Part shown: positions 16,216 to 24,834 of the stretch, one piece after another | How the letters are laid out: each line of letters starts with the position of its first letter | Numbering within the stretch: the stretch's first letter is position 1 | Assembly: GCA_038321775.1 (NCBI GenBank) | Contig: JBBQFI010000003.1 | Coordinates: 1 to 64,000 of the forward strand | Source: JBBQFI01 sp038321775 | GTDB taxonomy: Bacteria > Verrucomicrobiota > Verrucomicrobiia > Chthoniobacterales > UBA10450 | Direction: 5' to 3' | DNA length: 64,000 nucleotides | Translations under genes and position numbers: made by a program | The notes under the pieces: model-generated | The model's input: only the letters and a program-made list of their open reading frames with translations | What the model was told of the DNA's origin: nothing | The model's database searches: none

Positions 16216-18774
16216 TTAGCGCCATTCGTGTTTCGGATATTTGCGCTGTAATTCTTTTTTGATTTTCGGGTAAGTCTCGCGCCAGAAATTTTCGAGATCA
16301 TCCGTGACTTGGAGTGGGCGATGACTCGGCGCCAAAATCTGGATGCGCAGCGGGATTTTGCCGCGGCCGATCGTTAAATTTTTCGAGACACCGTAGAGAT
16401 CCTGGATACGCGCCGCGATCGTCGGCGGGTTCGATGCCGCGTAAGAAATCTTCACCGATTTGCCGCTGGGAAGTTTGATCCGCTCCGGCGCAAGCTCATC
16501 GAGTGCATGTTGCTGCGCTGCGCTTAGCCACGACTTTATCACTGGCCAGACGGGCCGCTCCTTGATTTCACGATAGCTGCTCGCCCCGTGGCAAATCTGC
16601 TCGAGCAACGACAATTTCTCCGCTTCGCCTACCCGCGGGAGCGCCAATTCCGGAAACCATTCAGCCACGCAATGAACACGCGCGATCCATTGTTCTACTG
16701 CATGATCCCAATTTTTTAGCGCAAGATTTCCATCTAAAATTTCGCGTGCGAGAATTCCCGCTGCTGCTTCGATGGAGACGTCGCTGGCAGTCTCACTATG
16801 CAGGACGAGATCGTGAAACGTTGTTTCGCGCCGGCCGATTACGCGACGCTGCACCGCATCGAACTTTACGCTCGTCACTTCGCGGAAACCTTCCGGAAAT
16901 AATTCACGCAGCCATTCCTCCTCGATCCTGGTCGCAAGCGTGAGCAAGATCTGCCGCTCCTGATCGCTGCTTTCGATCTCACGAATCTCGGAAGCGACGA
17001 GCAACCGCGCGTCGTGCACGGCACTTTCTCGCGCGAGCAGACCCCGGCGATTGTGCACGACCGCGCAGCGCAACGTCCCCACATCCAGTCGCATCGCGAC
17101 TTGATCCGGGAAACCGGCGAGGATGCAGCGTTGAATCGCGCCCGGTTTCGGTTCCGCGGCCTCGAGCTTCAGACCCTCCGCGCGCGCGATGCGCAAAAAT
17201 TGTTCGCTCAACTGTTCCGCTTCACGCGCGGCCGCCGCATTCACCCCGAGACGCGAGCAACGGCGCGGATCGAACTGATTCTTCTGCGCGAAGCGAAATG
17301 CGCGAACAAGAACCAGGAGATCAGATTCCGTTTCGCCACCGAACAAATCATCGCGGTCTTCCCGCACTTGCTTGCTTTCCGCGCGCCGTAACAGATTGCG
17401 GCCCTGGGTAAGCGCCGCGATCGTCGCAATCGCGCGAACACAATCATATTGCTCCGCCGCGAGAAACATGCGCGCGTATCGCGGATGAACGGGAAACGCG
17501 AGCATACTCCGGCCTAACGAGTTGGTTTTGCTGGCGCTATTGGCAGTTTTTTCCAGCGCACCGAGATCGATCAGTAATTGCTCGGCCCGTTCGAGCGCTT
17601 TCGTTTCCGGCGATTCGAGCCAGCGAAAATTTGTCACGTCATCGATGCCGCTCGCTTTCAGGGTCAGGACAACTTCTGCGAGATCGAGACGACGAACTTC
17701 TGGAAGTTCCTGCGCCGGACGTTCCGCATGTTCCCGTTCCGTCCAAAGACGAAGACAATGTCCCGGGGCGGTACGACCTGCGCGTCCCGCGCGTTGTTCC
17801 GCGGAAGCGCGACTGATCTTCTCGATCAAAAGCGTGTTAATCCCGCGGCGCGGATCATAGCGGGCGATGCGCGCCAGCCCGCTATCGATGACCAATTGCA
17901 CACCTTCGATCGTGAGCGAAGTTTCTGCGACGTTTGTCGCCACGATGGCTTTGCGTTTTTCGTAAGGCGCCAGGGCTGCATCTTGTTCTCGTGGCGGCAG
18001 TTCGCCGTAAAGCGGCAGCGCGACAAACCGATCGCTCACGTGTGACGCACGAATCGCGGAGATCGTGCGATCGATTTCATATTTTCCCGGCATGAAAACG
18101 AGCACGTCGCCTTCCGTTTTCGAGGCAACGCGTTCCAGTTCGTCGGCCGCCAGATTCCAAACAGCGTAATTTTCCGAGTTAACAGGTTTATCGAGGTACT
18201 CGATTGTCACCGGATAAACGCGACCCGCCGAAGTGAGCAGATGACAAGGGGCGAGATATTTTTCGAGATTCGGAACGTCGAGCGTAGCCGACATGACGGC
18301 AATTTTCAGATCCGGTCGAGTCGTTTGCTGCAACTGCATCGCGCGCGCGAGCGTGATGTCGCCGTAAAGATGTCGCTCATGGAATTCGTCGAAAAGAATC
18401 GCCGCCACATCGCACAGTTGCGGGTCATCAATCAATTGGCGCAGTAAAATTCCTTCAGTGACAAACCGAATGCGCGTTTTTTTGGAAGTGACATTTTCAA
18501 AACGAATCTGGTAACCGACTTCCTCACCCAGCTTTGTTTCGCGCTCGTGAGCGACGCGCGCTGCGAGCAGTCGCGCCGCGAGGCGGCGCGGTTGCAAAAT
18601 CACAACCTGTCTGTCGCCGAGCAATTCGTGGTCGAGCAGAATCTGCGGAACCTGTGTGGATTTTCCCGAGCCTGTCGGCGCCTGCACAATTAACCGCGAA
18701 TCCGAGCGCAGCGCCGCGACGATTTGCGATTCGAGCTCGAAGATCGGGAGCTCGCGACGACTGTGCGTCCTCAC
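16216..18774 (-). CDS. hrpB: ATP-dependent RNA helicase HrpB
   Basis: 852 residues, the usual HrpB length. DEAH/DExH motifs in order: APTGSGKST (I), QPRRLAARLLAARVA (Ia), TEGILLRQL (Ib), DEFHER (II), SATLD (III), then RecA2 with VATNVAETSLTIEGV (V) and QRAGRAGRTAPG (VI). The C-terminal HrpB-specific region includes a domain ending with PSHRPLQVTDDLENFWRETYPKIKKELQRKYPKHEW, the diagnostic tail. The motif II variant DEFH is normal for HrpB. RNA substrate is unclear in bacteria. The start overlaps the stop of the macro-domain gene (ATGA). Confidence 0.93.
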   Translation of the reverse strand: MRTHSRRELPIFELESQIVAALRSDSRLIVQAPTGSGKSTQVPQILLDHELLGDRQVVILQPRRLAARLLAARVAHERETKLGEEVGYQIRFENVTSKKTRIRFVTEGILLRQLIDDPQLCDVAAILFDEFHERHLYGDITLARAMQLQQTTRPDLKIAVMSATLDVPNLEKYLAPCHLLTSAGRVYPVTIEYLDKPVNSENYAVWNLAADELERVASKTEGDVLVFMPGKYEIDRTISAIRASHVSDRFVALPLYGELPPREQDAALAPYEKRKAIVATNVAETSLTIEGVQLVIDSGLARIARYDPRRGINTLLIEKISRASAEQRAGRAGRTAPGHCLRLWTEREHAERPAQELPEVRRLDLAEVVLTLKASGIDDVTNFRWLESPETKALERAEQLLIDLGALEKTANSASKTNSLGRSMLAFPVHPRYARMFLAAEQYDCVRAIATIAALTQGRNLLRRAESKQVREDRDDLFGGETESDLLVLVRAFRFAQKNQFDPRRCSRLGVNAAAAREAEQLSEQFLRIARAEGLKLEAAEPKPGAIQRCILAGFPDQVAMRLDVGTLRCAVVHNRRGLLARESAVHDARLLVASEIREIESSDQERQILLTLATRIEEEWLRELFPEGFREVTSVKFDAVQRRVIGRRETTFHDLVLHSETASDVSIEAAAGILAREILDGNLALKNWDHAVEQWIARVHCVAEWFPELALPRVGEAEKLSLLEQICHGASSYREIKERPVWPVIKSWLSAAQQHALDELAPERIKLPSGKSVKISYAASNPPTIAARIQDLYGVSKNLTIGRGKIPLRIQILAPSHRPLQVTDDLENFWRETYPKIKKELQRKYPKHEWR

Positions 18775-19274
18775 AGCAAACGTCGGTAAGCTTCGTGAAT
18801 TTCGTCCGTCGCCACCACGAACGAGACTTGTGCAATTTTCGGATTTGTCTTGAGAAACGTCGCTGTCGTTTCCACCGCTATCTTCGCCGCATCGTTAATT
18901 GGATAACGGTACGCGCCGCAGCTTATCGCAGGGAAAGCAACAGTCTCGATGTCGTTTGCCGCCGCCTGGCCTAACGAGTTCCGGTAACAATTCGCCAAAG
19001 TTTCTGCTTCACCATCCTCTCCGCCCGACCAAACGGGCCCGACCGTGTGAATGACGAAACGCGCCGGCAACTGGTAACCGCTGGTGATTTTCGCTTCGCC
19101 CGGTCGGCATCCGCCTAACGAGCGGCATTCTTCCAGTAGTGCCGGGCCCGCGGCCCGATGGATCGCGCCATCGACGCCTCCACCGCCCAACAAAGTTGTA
19201 TTAGCCGCGTTCACGATTGCATCGACCTCGAGTTTTGTGAGATCGCCGCGTTCGAGTCTGATTCGCGAATTCAT
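18771..19274 (-). CDS. Macro domain protein, O-acetyl-ADP-ribose deacetylase-like (YmdB type)
   Basis: 167 residues. The ADP-ribose-binding signature is intact: GDLTKLEVDAIVNAANTTLLGGGGVDGAIHRAAGPALLEECRSLGGC, then GEAKITSGYQLPARFVIHTVGPVW and AFPAISCGAYRYP. The Asn in NAAN and the following GGGGVDGAIH loop are those used by MacroD/YmdB hydrolases to remove ADP-ribose from O-acetyl-ADP-ribose or proteins. The ATG at 19274 overlaps the upstream methyltransferase stop, and the stop overlaps hrpB, so the three form one transcription unit. Confidence 0.9.
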   Translation of the reverse strand: MNSRIRLERGDLTKLEVDAIVNAANTTLLGGGGVDGAIHRAAGPALLEECRSLGGCRPGEAKITSGYQLPARFVIHTVGPVWSGGEDGEAETLANCYRNSLGQAAANDIETVAFPAISCGAYRYPINDAAKIAVETTATFLKTNPKIAQVSFVVATDEIHEAYRRLL

Positions 19275-20053
19275 TCTTCGGAGATCGCCGGCTTGTGAAT
19301 GAGGCCGAGACCGCACGCGTCTTTGTAAAGCGGTCGCGGCAAATCCATCGATCGCGCTTCTCCGTTTAAGGCGAATGTTTCTGCTTCTGGATGTTGTTTG
19401 CGCCACTCCGCAAATGCCCGGCGCACACCGCCATTTTTCGTAACGTCGAACTCAGCAGCGAAACGGCTCACGTCGTGCAACACGATTAATCCGCCGGTGG
19501 CGAGCGCGGGATACCAGAGATTCAACTCTTGCAGAGTGGATTGATATTCGTGGGAACTATCCACGACGATCAAATCAGGATCGCCGCCGAGAAAATCTCT
19601 GGCGACATGCGGTGTTTTCTCATCGACCGAATTGAGCTCGGCAATGTGCACATACGGAGCAAGACCGGCCCGCTCGATCCAATGTCGCGAAGTGGCGCAC
19701 ATTTGCGGATCGATATCGATACTGAACAATCCGCGCCCGACATTCATGCGCCGCAACATGAAGCCAAGCAGCAGCGCGGAATATCCTGAGCAAGTGCCGA
19801 GTTGGACGATGCGCGCAGCGCGGTTTCCCATGACAAAACCGTGCAGAAACGAAATTAACGGCACGGCACACTCGCCGATAAGTCCGCTTTCATCGGTCTT
19901 CTCGTACCATTGGCGCAGGATTTCCCATTCCTCTTCCGGCAGGTCGGCATAAACAGATGGGACAAAATTCATCCCCGGGAGACGGTGCCACCAATAGCGC
20001 GCGCCTGGATTTTGTTCCCATTCCCGGGAACGTGGCAGCGATTCGTTAGGCAT
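19271..20053 (-). CDS. Class I SAM-dependent methyltransferase
   Basis: 260 residues. The Rossmann motif I appears as AARIVQLGTCSGYSALLLGFML, motif II as FSIDIDPQMCATSRHWIERAGL, followed by PDLIVVDSSHEYQSTLQELNLWYPALATGGLIVLHDV, which fits the Methyltransf_24/catechol O-methyltransferase-like subgroup. Substrate unknown. The start at 20053 is 20 nt after the pdxH stop and its second to fourth codons (Pro-Asn-Glu) are written by a near-exact copy of the dispersed 10-mer. A longer start at 20107 would run into pdxH. Confidence 0.83.
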   Translation of the reverse strand: MPNESLPRSREWEQNPGARYWWHRLPGMNFVPSVYADLPEEEWEILRQWYEKTDESGLIGECAVPLISFLHGFVMGNRAARIVQLGTCSGYSALLLGFMLRRMNVGRGLFSIDIDPQMCATSRHWIERAGLAPYVHIAELNSVDEKTPHVARDFLGGDPDLIVVDSSHEYQSTLQELNLWYPALATGGLIVLHDVSRFAAEFDVTKNGGVRRAFAEWRKQHPEAETFALNGEARSMDLPRPLYKDACGLGLIHKPAISEE

Positions 20054-20072
20054 CGCGATTTCGCCTAACGAG
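20042..20072. repeat. Inverted pair of the dispersed 10-mer at the pdxH/methyltransferase junction
   Basis: TTCGTTAGGC at 20042-20051 faces GCCTAACGAG at 20063-20072 across 11 bp. TCGTTAGGC and GCCTAACGA are perfect complements, giving a 9-bp stem. It sits immediately 3' of the pdxH stop and overlaps the first codons of the methyltransferase. Facing pairs of uptake-signal words form terminators in Neisseria and Haemophilus; here a T-run is missing. Confidence 0.55.
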
Positions 20073-20726
20073 TCAGGGAGCGAGCCGATCGATCTGCCAT
20101 TTGCCATCCGCTTCTCGGGTATAACGGAAGCGGTCGTGCAAGCGATTTGGACGGCCCTGCCAGAATTCGATCGTTGTCGGTATGAGGCGATAACCGCCCC
20201 AGTGCGGCGGCAGCGGGATGTTTCCGTCGGCGTAGCGCTCGGTTATTTTCGCGAGTCTCGCGTCGAGTATTTTTCGCGAATCGATCACTTCGCTTTGTCG
20301 TGAAACCCATGCGCCGAGCTGACTCCCGGGCGGACGCGAATGGAAATAATGTTCTGATTCTTCGCGAGAAGTTTTTTCCACCGATCCTGAAATTCGAATC
20401 TGGCGTTCGAGTTGCACCCAATAAAATGCGGCCGCTCCTCGTGGATTTACGTCGAGATGTTTGCCTTTTTCGCTCGCGTGATTGGAAAAAAAAACGAAGC
20501 CGCGTTCATCGAATCCCTTTAGCAGCACAATGCGGACGGAAGGTTCTCCCTCAGGCGTCGCGGTAGCGAGGCTCATGGCGTTGGCATCGCGAATACCCGC
20601 TTGCGCCGCCGCGGTAAACCACAGCGTAAATTGCCGGATCGGATCAGGGTCGAGATCCGCGCGGCGCAATCCTTGCGAGGTGTAATCATGTCGCAGACTG
20701 GCGACATCTATCGACGAAATATCCAT
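20073..20726 (-). CDS. pdxH: Pyridoxamine 5'-phosphate oxidase
   Basis: 217 residues from ATG 20726, close to the family norm. FMN- and PLP-binding signatures are present: DPIRQFTLWFTAAAQAGIRDANAMSLATATPEGEPSVRIVLLKGFDERGFVFFSN, SEKGKHLDVNPRGAAAFYWVQLERQIRISG and PHWGGYRLIPTTIEFWQGRPNRLHDRF, ending with the characteristic W-x-I-x-RLAP. It oxidises PNP/PMP to PLP, last step of vitamin B6 synthesis and salvage. The immediate 3' flank is an exact copy of the dispersed 10-mer, the right arm of an inverted pair. Confidence 0.94.
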   Translation of the reverse strand: MDISSIDVASLRHDYTSQGLRRADLDPDPIRQFTLWFTAAAQAGIRDANAMSLATATPEGEPSVRIVLLKGFDERGFVFFSNHASEKGKHLDVNPRGAAAFYWVQLERQIRISGSVEKTSREESEHYFHSRPPGSQLGAWVSRQSEVIDSRKILDARLAKITERYADGNIPLPPHWGGYRLIPTTIEFWQGRPNRLHDRFRYTREADGKWQIDRLAP

Positions 20727-20743
20727 GGCGACAGAGACAATCT

Positions 20744-22060
20744 TCAAAGCTGGGAACGAAAAGGCAACATCAGCCATTCCGTCGTCCGCTCCCAGAGCGA
20801 ACGGCGTTGAAATTCCTTCAATGTGTATTCCTGCGACTGCGCCAGATCTTTCTCGAAAACCTGCTCCATCTTTCGGCTAAAGCCTCGATCATAAACAGCG
20901 ATGTCGAGTTCCTCATTAATTTCAGAAGAACGCGCGTCGAGGTTCGAGGAACCGACGAGCGAAAACATCCCGTCGATCACCATGCTTTTTTCGTGGATCA
21001 TGGTGGGCTGATATTCGAAAATCTTCACGCCGCCCTCGAGCATGCGGCCGTAAGCGGCGCGACCAGCGGATTTCGTCAGCGGTTGATCATCATTTTTTCC
21101 GGGAAGAATCAATCGCACATCGACGTGTCGCTTTACCGCTTTCATAAGCGCATCGACCTGATCGGCGGTCGGAGTGCAATAAGCATTCGTAATCCAGATG
21201 CGTTTTTCCGCGGAAGAGAACGCAACCGCCTCCAGCAGCGGAACCGGCGCCATGGAAAAAGACCGCGATAAAACAACCTGCGCTTTCAAATCACCCGCCG
21301 CGGTCAGCGCGGGAAATTGGCCGGCGCCACTGAGCGCTTCACCAAACGTTTTTACCCAATGCTCCTGGAACGCCGCCTGCAATCGCGCCACGAGCGGCCC
21401 TTCGATGCGCGCCTGCCCATCGCGCCAATGTTTTTCGTCCTGCGCATGACCGGACCAGTTTTCGGCAAAACCAACCGCGCCGGTAAAACCGATTTTCCCA
21501 TCGATCACGAGAATGCGGCGATGCGATCGGCGATTGGTGCGATCGACGCGCCAGGAGTGCGTTGGATGATAGTAGGAAAATCTGCAGCCCGCGCGCTTCA
21601 TCATGCGCACGTCGGAGTTACTCAGTTTCCAACCCGAACCGATACCGTCGAGCAGAACGCGCACTTCGATGCCGGCCCTGGCGCGTTCGATGAACGCATC
21701 GCGAAATTGCCAGCCGATTTTGTCCGAATCAAAGATGTACGCTTCGAAATTAATCGTTTGGCGCGCGGAACGAATGGCCGCGAGCATCGCGGGAAAATAT
21801 TCGTCGCCGTTTTGCAACAGATCGATTGTGTTGCCGGGAACGAGAATCGGATCGCTTAGCGCAAGCGCGGAACCGATGAACGCCGGATCGCTCACGGCGA
21901 AGCTGTGCTCGATCTGATAGGGGAGCGTGTGTCTCCGAATGAAGAAGAGACAAAAAATAAGGACGACTCCGAGGAAGGCGAGAGCGAGAGAAATCCATTC
22001 GCCGATCGCGAATTTCCACCAGCGATTGTTCAGCCAATGCGATGAGCGTTTTCGTGGCAT
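20744..22060 (-). CDS. Phospholipase D-family protein, cardiolipin synthase-like
   Basis: 438 residues. One N-terminal membrane span (about 22-42) is followed by two PLD domains. The second HKD motif is canonical, MIHEKSMVIDG with H356, K358 and D363 and then SLVGSSNLDARS. The first is SHRRILVIDGKIGFTG (H180, R182, D187): the Lys of HxKxxxxD is Arg. Cardiolipin synthases condense two phosphatidylglycerols, or PG and PE, at the inner membrane. The Lys-to-Arg change may be tolerated or may lower activity, so the assignment is to the family rather than to a proven cls. Confidence 0.83.
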   Translation of the reverse strand: MPRKRSSHWLNNRWWKFAIGEWISLALAFLGVVLIFCLFFIRRHTLPYQIEHSFAVSDPAFIGSALALSDPILVPGNTIDLLQNGDEYFPAMLAAIRSARQTINFEAYIFDSDKIGWQFRDAFIERARAGIEVRVLLDGIGSGWKLSNSDVRMMKRAGCRFSYYHPTHSWRVDRTNRRSHRRILVIDGKIGFTGAVGFAENWSGHAQDEKHWRDGQARIEGPLVARLQAAFQEHWVKTFGEALSGAGQFPALTAAGDLKAQVVLSRSFSMAPVPLLEAVAFSSAEKRIWITNAYCTPTADQVDALMKAVKRHVDVRLILPGKNDDQPLTKSAGRAAYGRMLEGGVKIFEYQPTMIHEKSMVIDGMFSLVGSSNLDARSSEINEELDIAVYDRGFSRKMEQVFEKDLAQSQEYTLKEFQRRSLWERTTEWLMLPFRSQL

Positions 22061-22078
22061 GATTCGCCGTCGCGCTCG

Positions 22079-23263
22079 TTAGGCAGGAATCGGTTCCGAC
22101 GATCGAGACGGCGACAAGGCGCGTAGTTTTTCGATCACACCCGGAATGATTTCGAGTGCCTTCTCGATTTGCGCTTCGGTGTTGTAACGGCTGAGAGAAA
22201 AACGAACGCTGCCGCGCGCTCGTTCGTCATCGAGCTTCATCGCACGCAGGACGTGGGACGATTGCAGTGAGCCGGTCAGGCACGCCGACCCAATCGAAGA
22301 GCAAATTCCTTTTTGATCGAACATGATCAGGAGCGCCTGCGCATCGATCCCGCGGAACGAAAGATTTGAAGTATTCCCCAATCGATTTTGCGGATTGCCG
22401 TTAATCACGACGTCCGAAATCCGCTCGAGCAGCTGCGATTCGAAACGGTCGCGCAGTTTTTGAATGCGCTCTTTTTCTTCACTGGTCGCGGTCAAAGCCA
22501 GTTCCGCCGCTTTTCCGAGACCAACAATCGACGCGACGTTTTCTGTTCCGGCGCGCCGCTTATTTTCCTGGCTGCCGCCAAAAATTGTTGGCGCGAAACG
22601 CACATTCCGGTTCACGTAAAGTGCGCCGACTCCTTTTGGCCCATGCAGCTTGTGCGCGGAGAGCGAAAGGAAACTGATGTCGCGCTCCGAAAGTTTCAGC
22701 GGAACTTTTCCCACGGCTTGCACAGCGTCCGTGTGAAAGAGCACGCGTTTGCGTCGCGCAATTTCCGCGATCGCATCGACCGGATAAACGACGCCGGTTT
22801 CGTTGTTGGCCCACATCACGGAGATGATCGCGGTCTCCGGCCGGATGGCGCGCTCGAGCTCGACCAGATCGATTTCACCGTCTTCGTTGACACCGAGAAA
22901 CGTGACGTCGCAGCCGCGCTTCGCCAGATCTTCGCAATAACGGAGGATCGCGCTGTGCTCGACCGCGGTGGTGACGATGTGTTGTCGCTTCGGATCCATG
23001 CGCAACGCAGCGTTGATCGCGGTGTTATCCGATTCGGTTCCGCCACTGGTGAAGACGACTTCCGAAGGTTCGCAGCCGAGTAAAGCCGCGACGCGTTCCC
23101 GGGCAAGATCGACGGCTTTGCGCACTTGCGCGCCGAAGGCATATCCACTCGATGGGTTGGCCCAAAAATCTGTCAGGTACGGCAGCATCTCTTCGACCAC
23201 CGCCGGGGCCACGCAGGTGGTGGCGTTGTTATCGAGATAAATAATTTTGTCCGGATCGATCAT
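22079..23263 (-). CDS. Cysteine desulfurase (NifS/IscS family)
   Basis: 394 residues. PLP-binding Lys in SAHKLHGPKG (K205), TEHSA-like AVEHSAI, and the mobile catalytic loop SSIGSACLTGS with C328. The short loop insertion and overall length match group I (IscS/NifS) enzymes. It supplies persulfide sulfur for Fe-S clusters and tRNA thiolation; clients in this window include MiaB, the CDGSH protein and possibly FdhD. The TAA stop is written by the exact 10-mer copy at 22075-22084. No iscU follows directly. Confidence 0.93.
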   Translation of the reverse strand: MIDPDKIIYLDNNATTCVAPAVVEEMLPYLTDFWANPSSGYAFGAQVRKAVDLARERVAALLGCEPSEVVFTSGGTESDNTAINAALRMDPKRQHIVTTAVEHSAILRYCEDLAKRGCDVTFLGVNEDGEIDLVELERAIRPETAIISVMWANNETGVVYPVDAIAEIARRKRVLFHTDAVQAVGKVPLKLSERDISFLSLSAHKLHGPKGVGALYVNRNVRFAPTIFGGSQENKRRAGTENVASIVGLGKAAELALTATSEEKERIQKLRDRFESQLLERISDVVINGNPQNRLGNTSNLSFRGIDAQALLIMFDQKGICSSIGSACLTGSLQSSHVLRAMKLDDERARGSVRFSLSRYNTEAQIEKALEIIPGVIEKLRALSPSRSSEPIPA

Positions 23264-23287
23264 CGCAAAAATTTACTGCACCAAAAT

Positions 23288-23629
23288 CTACTCCTCCGAG
23301 CGTGGCTCGGCGCCAGCATGTTTCGGAGCGTGATGGGTGTATCTAAAATACAGATTCCGCAGGTAAATGGGAAGCGGCAAGACGCTCTGCAACACGCCCA
23401 CCGAATCGTGCCGATAAATCGCAAAATAGGCCAGGAGCAAGACCGAGCCGAGCGCACTGCATTCCCAAAAACCGAATGGAATCACACTTTTGCGCGCGCG
23501 TTCCGAGGCGATCCATTGAATGAGAAAACGCACTCCGAAAATGATGCTCCCGCTCAAGCCGATAATTTTCCACAAGTTGATAGCGATGCCGAAAACCTTC
23601 GCGCTCGCGAGAATATGCAGGCAATTCAT
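23288..23629 (-). CDS. LAB_N domain membrane protein (lipid A biosynthesis N-terminal-like)
   Basis: 113 residues from ATG 23629. Three hydrophobic segments with the LAB_N pattern: WKIIGLSGSIIFGVRFLIQWIASERARKSVIPFGFWECSALGSVLLLAYFAIYRHDSVGVLQSVLPLPIYLRNL. This domain is found fused to LpxB in some bacteria and alone beside ArnT/glycosyltransferase genes elsewhere; its biochemical role is unknown. It starts divergently from hisC. A longer frame to 23707 adds residues without homology-like character. Confidence 0.82.
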   Translation of the reverse strand: MNCLHILASAKVFGIAINLWKIIGLSGSIIFGVRFLIQWIASERARKSVIPFGFWECSALGSVLLLAYFAIYRHDSVGVLQSVLPLPIYLRNLYFRYTHHAPKHAGAEPRSEE

Positions 23630-23736
23630 AAGGCCGAAACGTTCCGACAGTTCGCGTTGCCTGAACAGTTTTTTGTTAGGGCAATCCAACGTCGTCAGCC
23701 TGTTCAACGTCCGGATTCTGCTTACAATTCCCCCGC

Positions 23737-24834
23737 ATGCCTTCGATCTGGGACAACGCCAACCCCGCGCTGCGTCAGCTTAAAGTTTACGAGCCAGGTA
23801 AACCGATCGAAGAAACTGCGCGCGAGCTGGGCGCGAATGCGGCAGACATCGTCAAACTCGCTTCGAACGAAAATCCGCTCGGACCTTCGCCGAAAGCGCT
23901 CGAGGCCATGCGCGCCGCTCTCGAACGCACGCATCGTTATCCCGACGGCGGCGCCTATTATTTGAGCGACGCGCTTGCTCAAAAACTGAATGTTGCGCGT
24001 GGTAATTTCATTTTCGGCAGCGGTTCGAATGAGATCATTGAATTTCTCGGTCACGCTTTTCTGAAAGCGGGCGACGAGATCGTGACGTCGCAACACGCGT
24101 TCGTTGTGTACAGATTGGTCGCGGCTGTTTTTGGCGCGAAAACAATCGAAGCGCCTAGTCCTGATTATCATCACGATCTCGAGGGGATGCTCAACGCCGT
24201 CACGCCACGCACGCGCATCATCTTCATCGCCAACCCGAACAATCCCACCGGCACTCTCCTTTCCCAGGAGCAAATCGATCATTTTATGGCGCGCGTGCCG
24301 GAAAACGTCGCCATTGTTTTCGACGAAGCGTACTTCGAATACGTCGACAATGCGCCGGACACGCTGCGTTTCGTGCGCGAAGGGCGCAACGTTGTTGTTC
24401 TCCGGACTTTTTCCAAAATCGCGGGCCTGGCCGGATTGCGCATCGGTTACGGCATCGCGCGGCCGGAACTGATCGAGATTTTGCAGAAGACGCGTCAGCC
24501 TTTTAATACGAGCAGCATCGCGCAAGCCGCGGCGCTCGGGGCGCTGGCGGACGACGAGTATTTGCGCGAGACAAAACGCCTAACGAGTGAAGGACGCGCC
24601 TATTTCCAGGAGCAGTTTGCCGCGATGCAGATTCCTTTCGTGCCGAGTGCGGCAAATTTCGTCCTCCTCCATGTCGGGGACGGTCAGGCTGTTTTTCGGG
24701 CGTTGCTCAAAAAGAAAATTATCGTGCGCGCGCTCAAAGGTTACAGCTTGCCGGAATGGGTGCGCATTTCGGTCGGGACGATGGAACAGAATCGGAAATG
24801 CATCGCAGCATTGCGGGAAATTCTGAAGAAGTGA
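23737..24834 (+). CDS. hisC: Histidinol-phosphate aminotransferase
   Basis: 365 residues. Aminotransferase class I/II features in order: LASNENPLGPSPKALEAM, YPDGGAYYLSDALAQKL, NPNNPTGTLLSQEQ, VFDEAYFEYVD, RTFSKIAGLAGLRIGYG (K in SKIAGLAG binds PLP) and the C-terminal EWVRISVGTMEQN with the substrate-phosphate Arg. It converts imidazole-acetol phosphate to histidinol phosphate; such enzymes can also use aromatic substrates. No other his genes are adjacent. Its TGA overlaps the likely GTG of mnmE. Confidence 0.9.
   Translation: MPSIWDNANPALRQLKVYEPGKPIEETARELGANAADIVKLASNENPLGPSPKALEAMRAALERTHRYPDGGAYYLSDALAQKLNVARGNFIFGSGSNEIIEFLGHAFLKAGDEIVTSQHAFVVYRLVAAVFGAKTIEAPSPDYHHDLEGMLNAVTPRTRIIFIANPNNPTGTLLSQEQIDHFMARVPENVAIVFDEAYFEYVDNAPDTLRFVREGRNVVVLRTFSKIAGLAGLRIGYGIARPELIEILQKTRQPFNTSSIAQAAALGALADDEYLRETKRLTSEGRAYFQEQFAAMQIPFVPSAANFVLLHVGDGQAVFRALLKKKIIVRALKGYSLPEWVRISVGTMEQNRKCIAALREILKK

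Noticed and set aside
22388..23083. 231-codon plus-strand frame opposite the cysteine desulfurase
   Set aside because: No domain character, and the opposite strand carries a complete enzyme.
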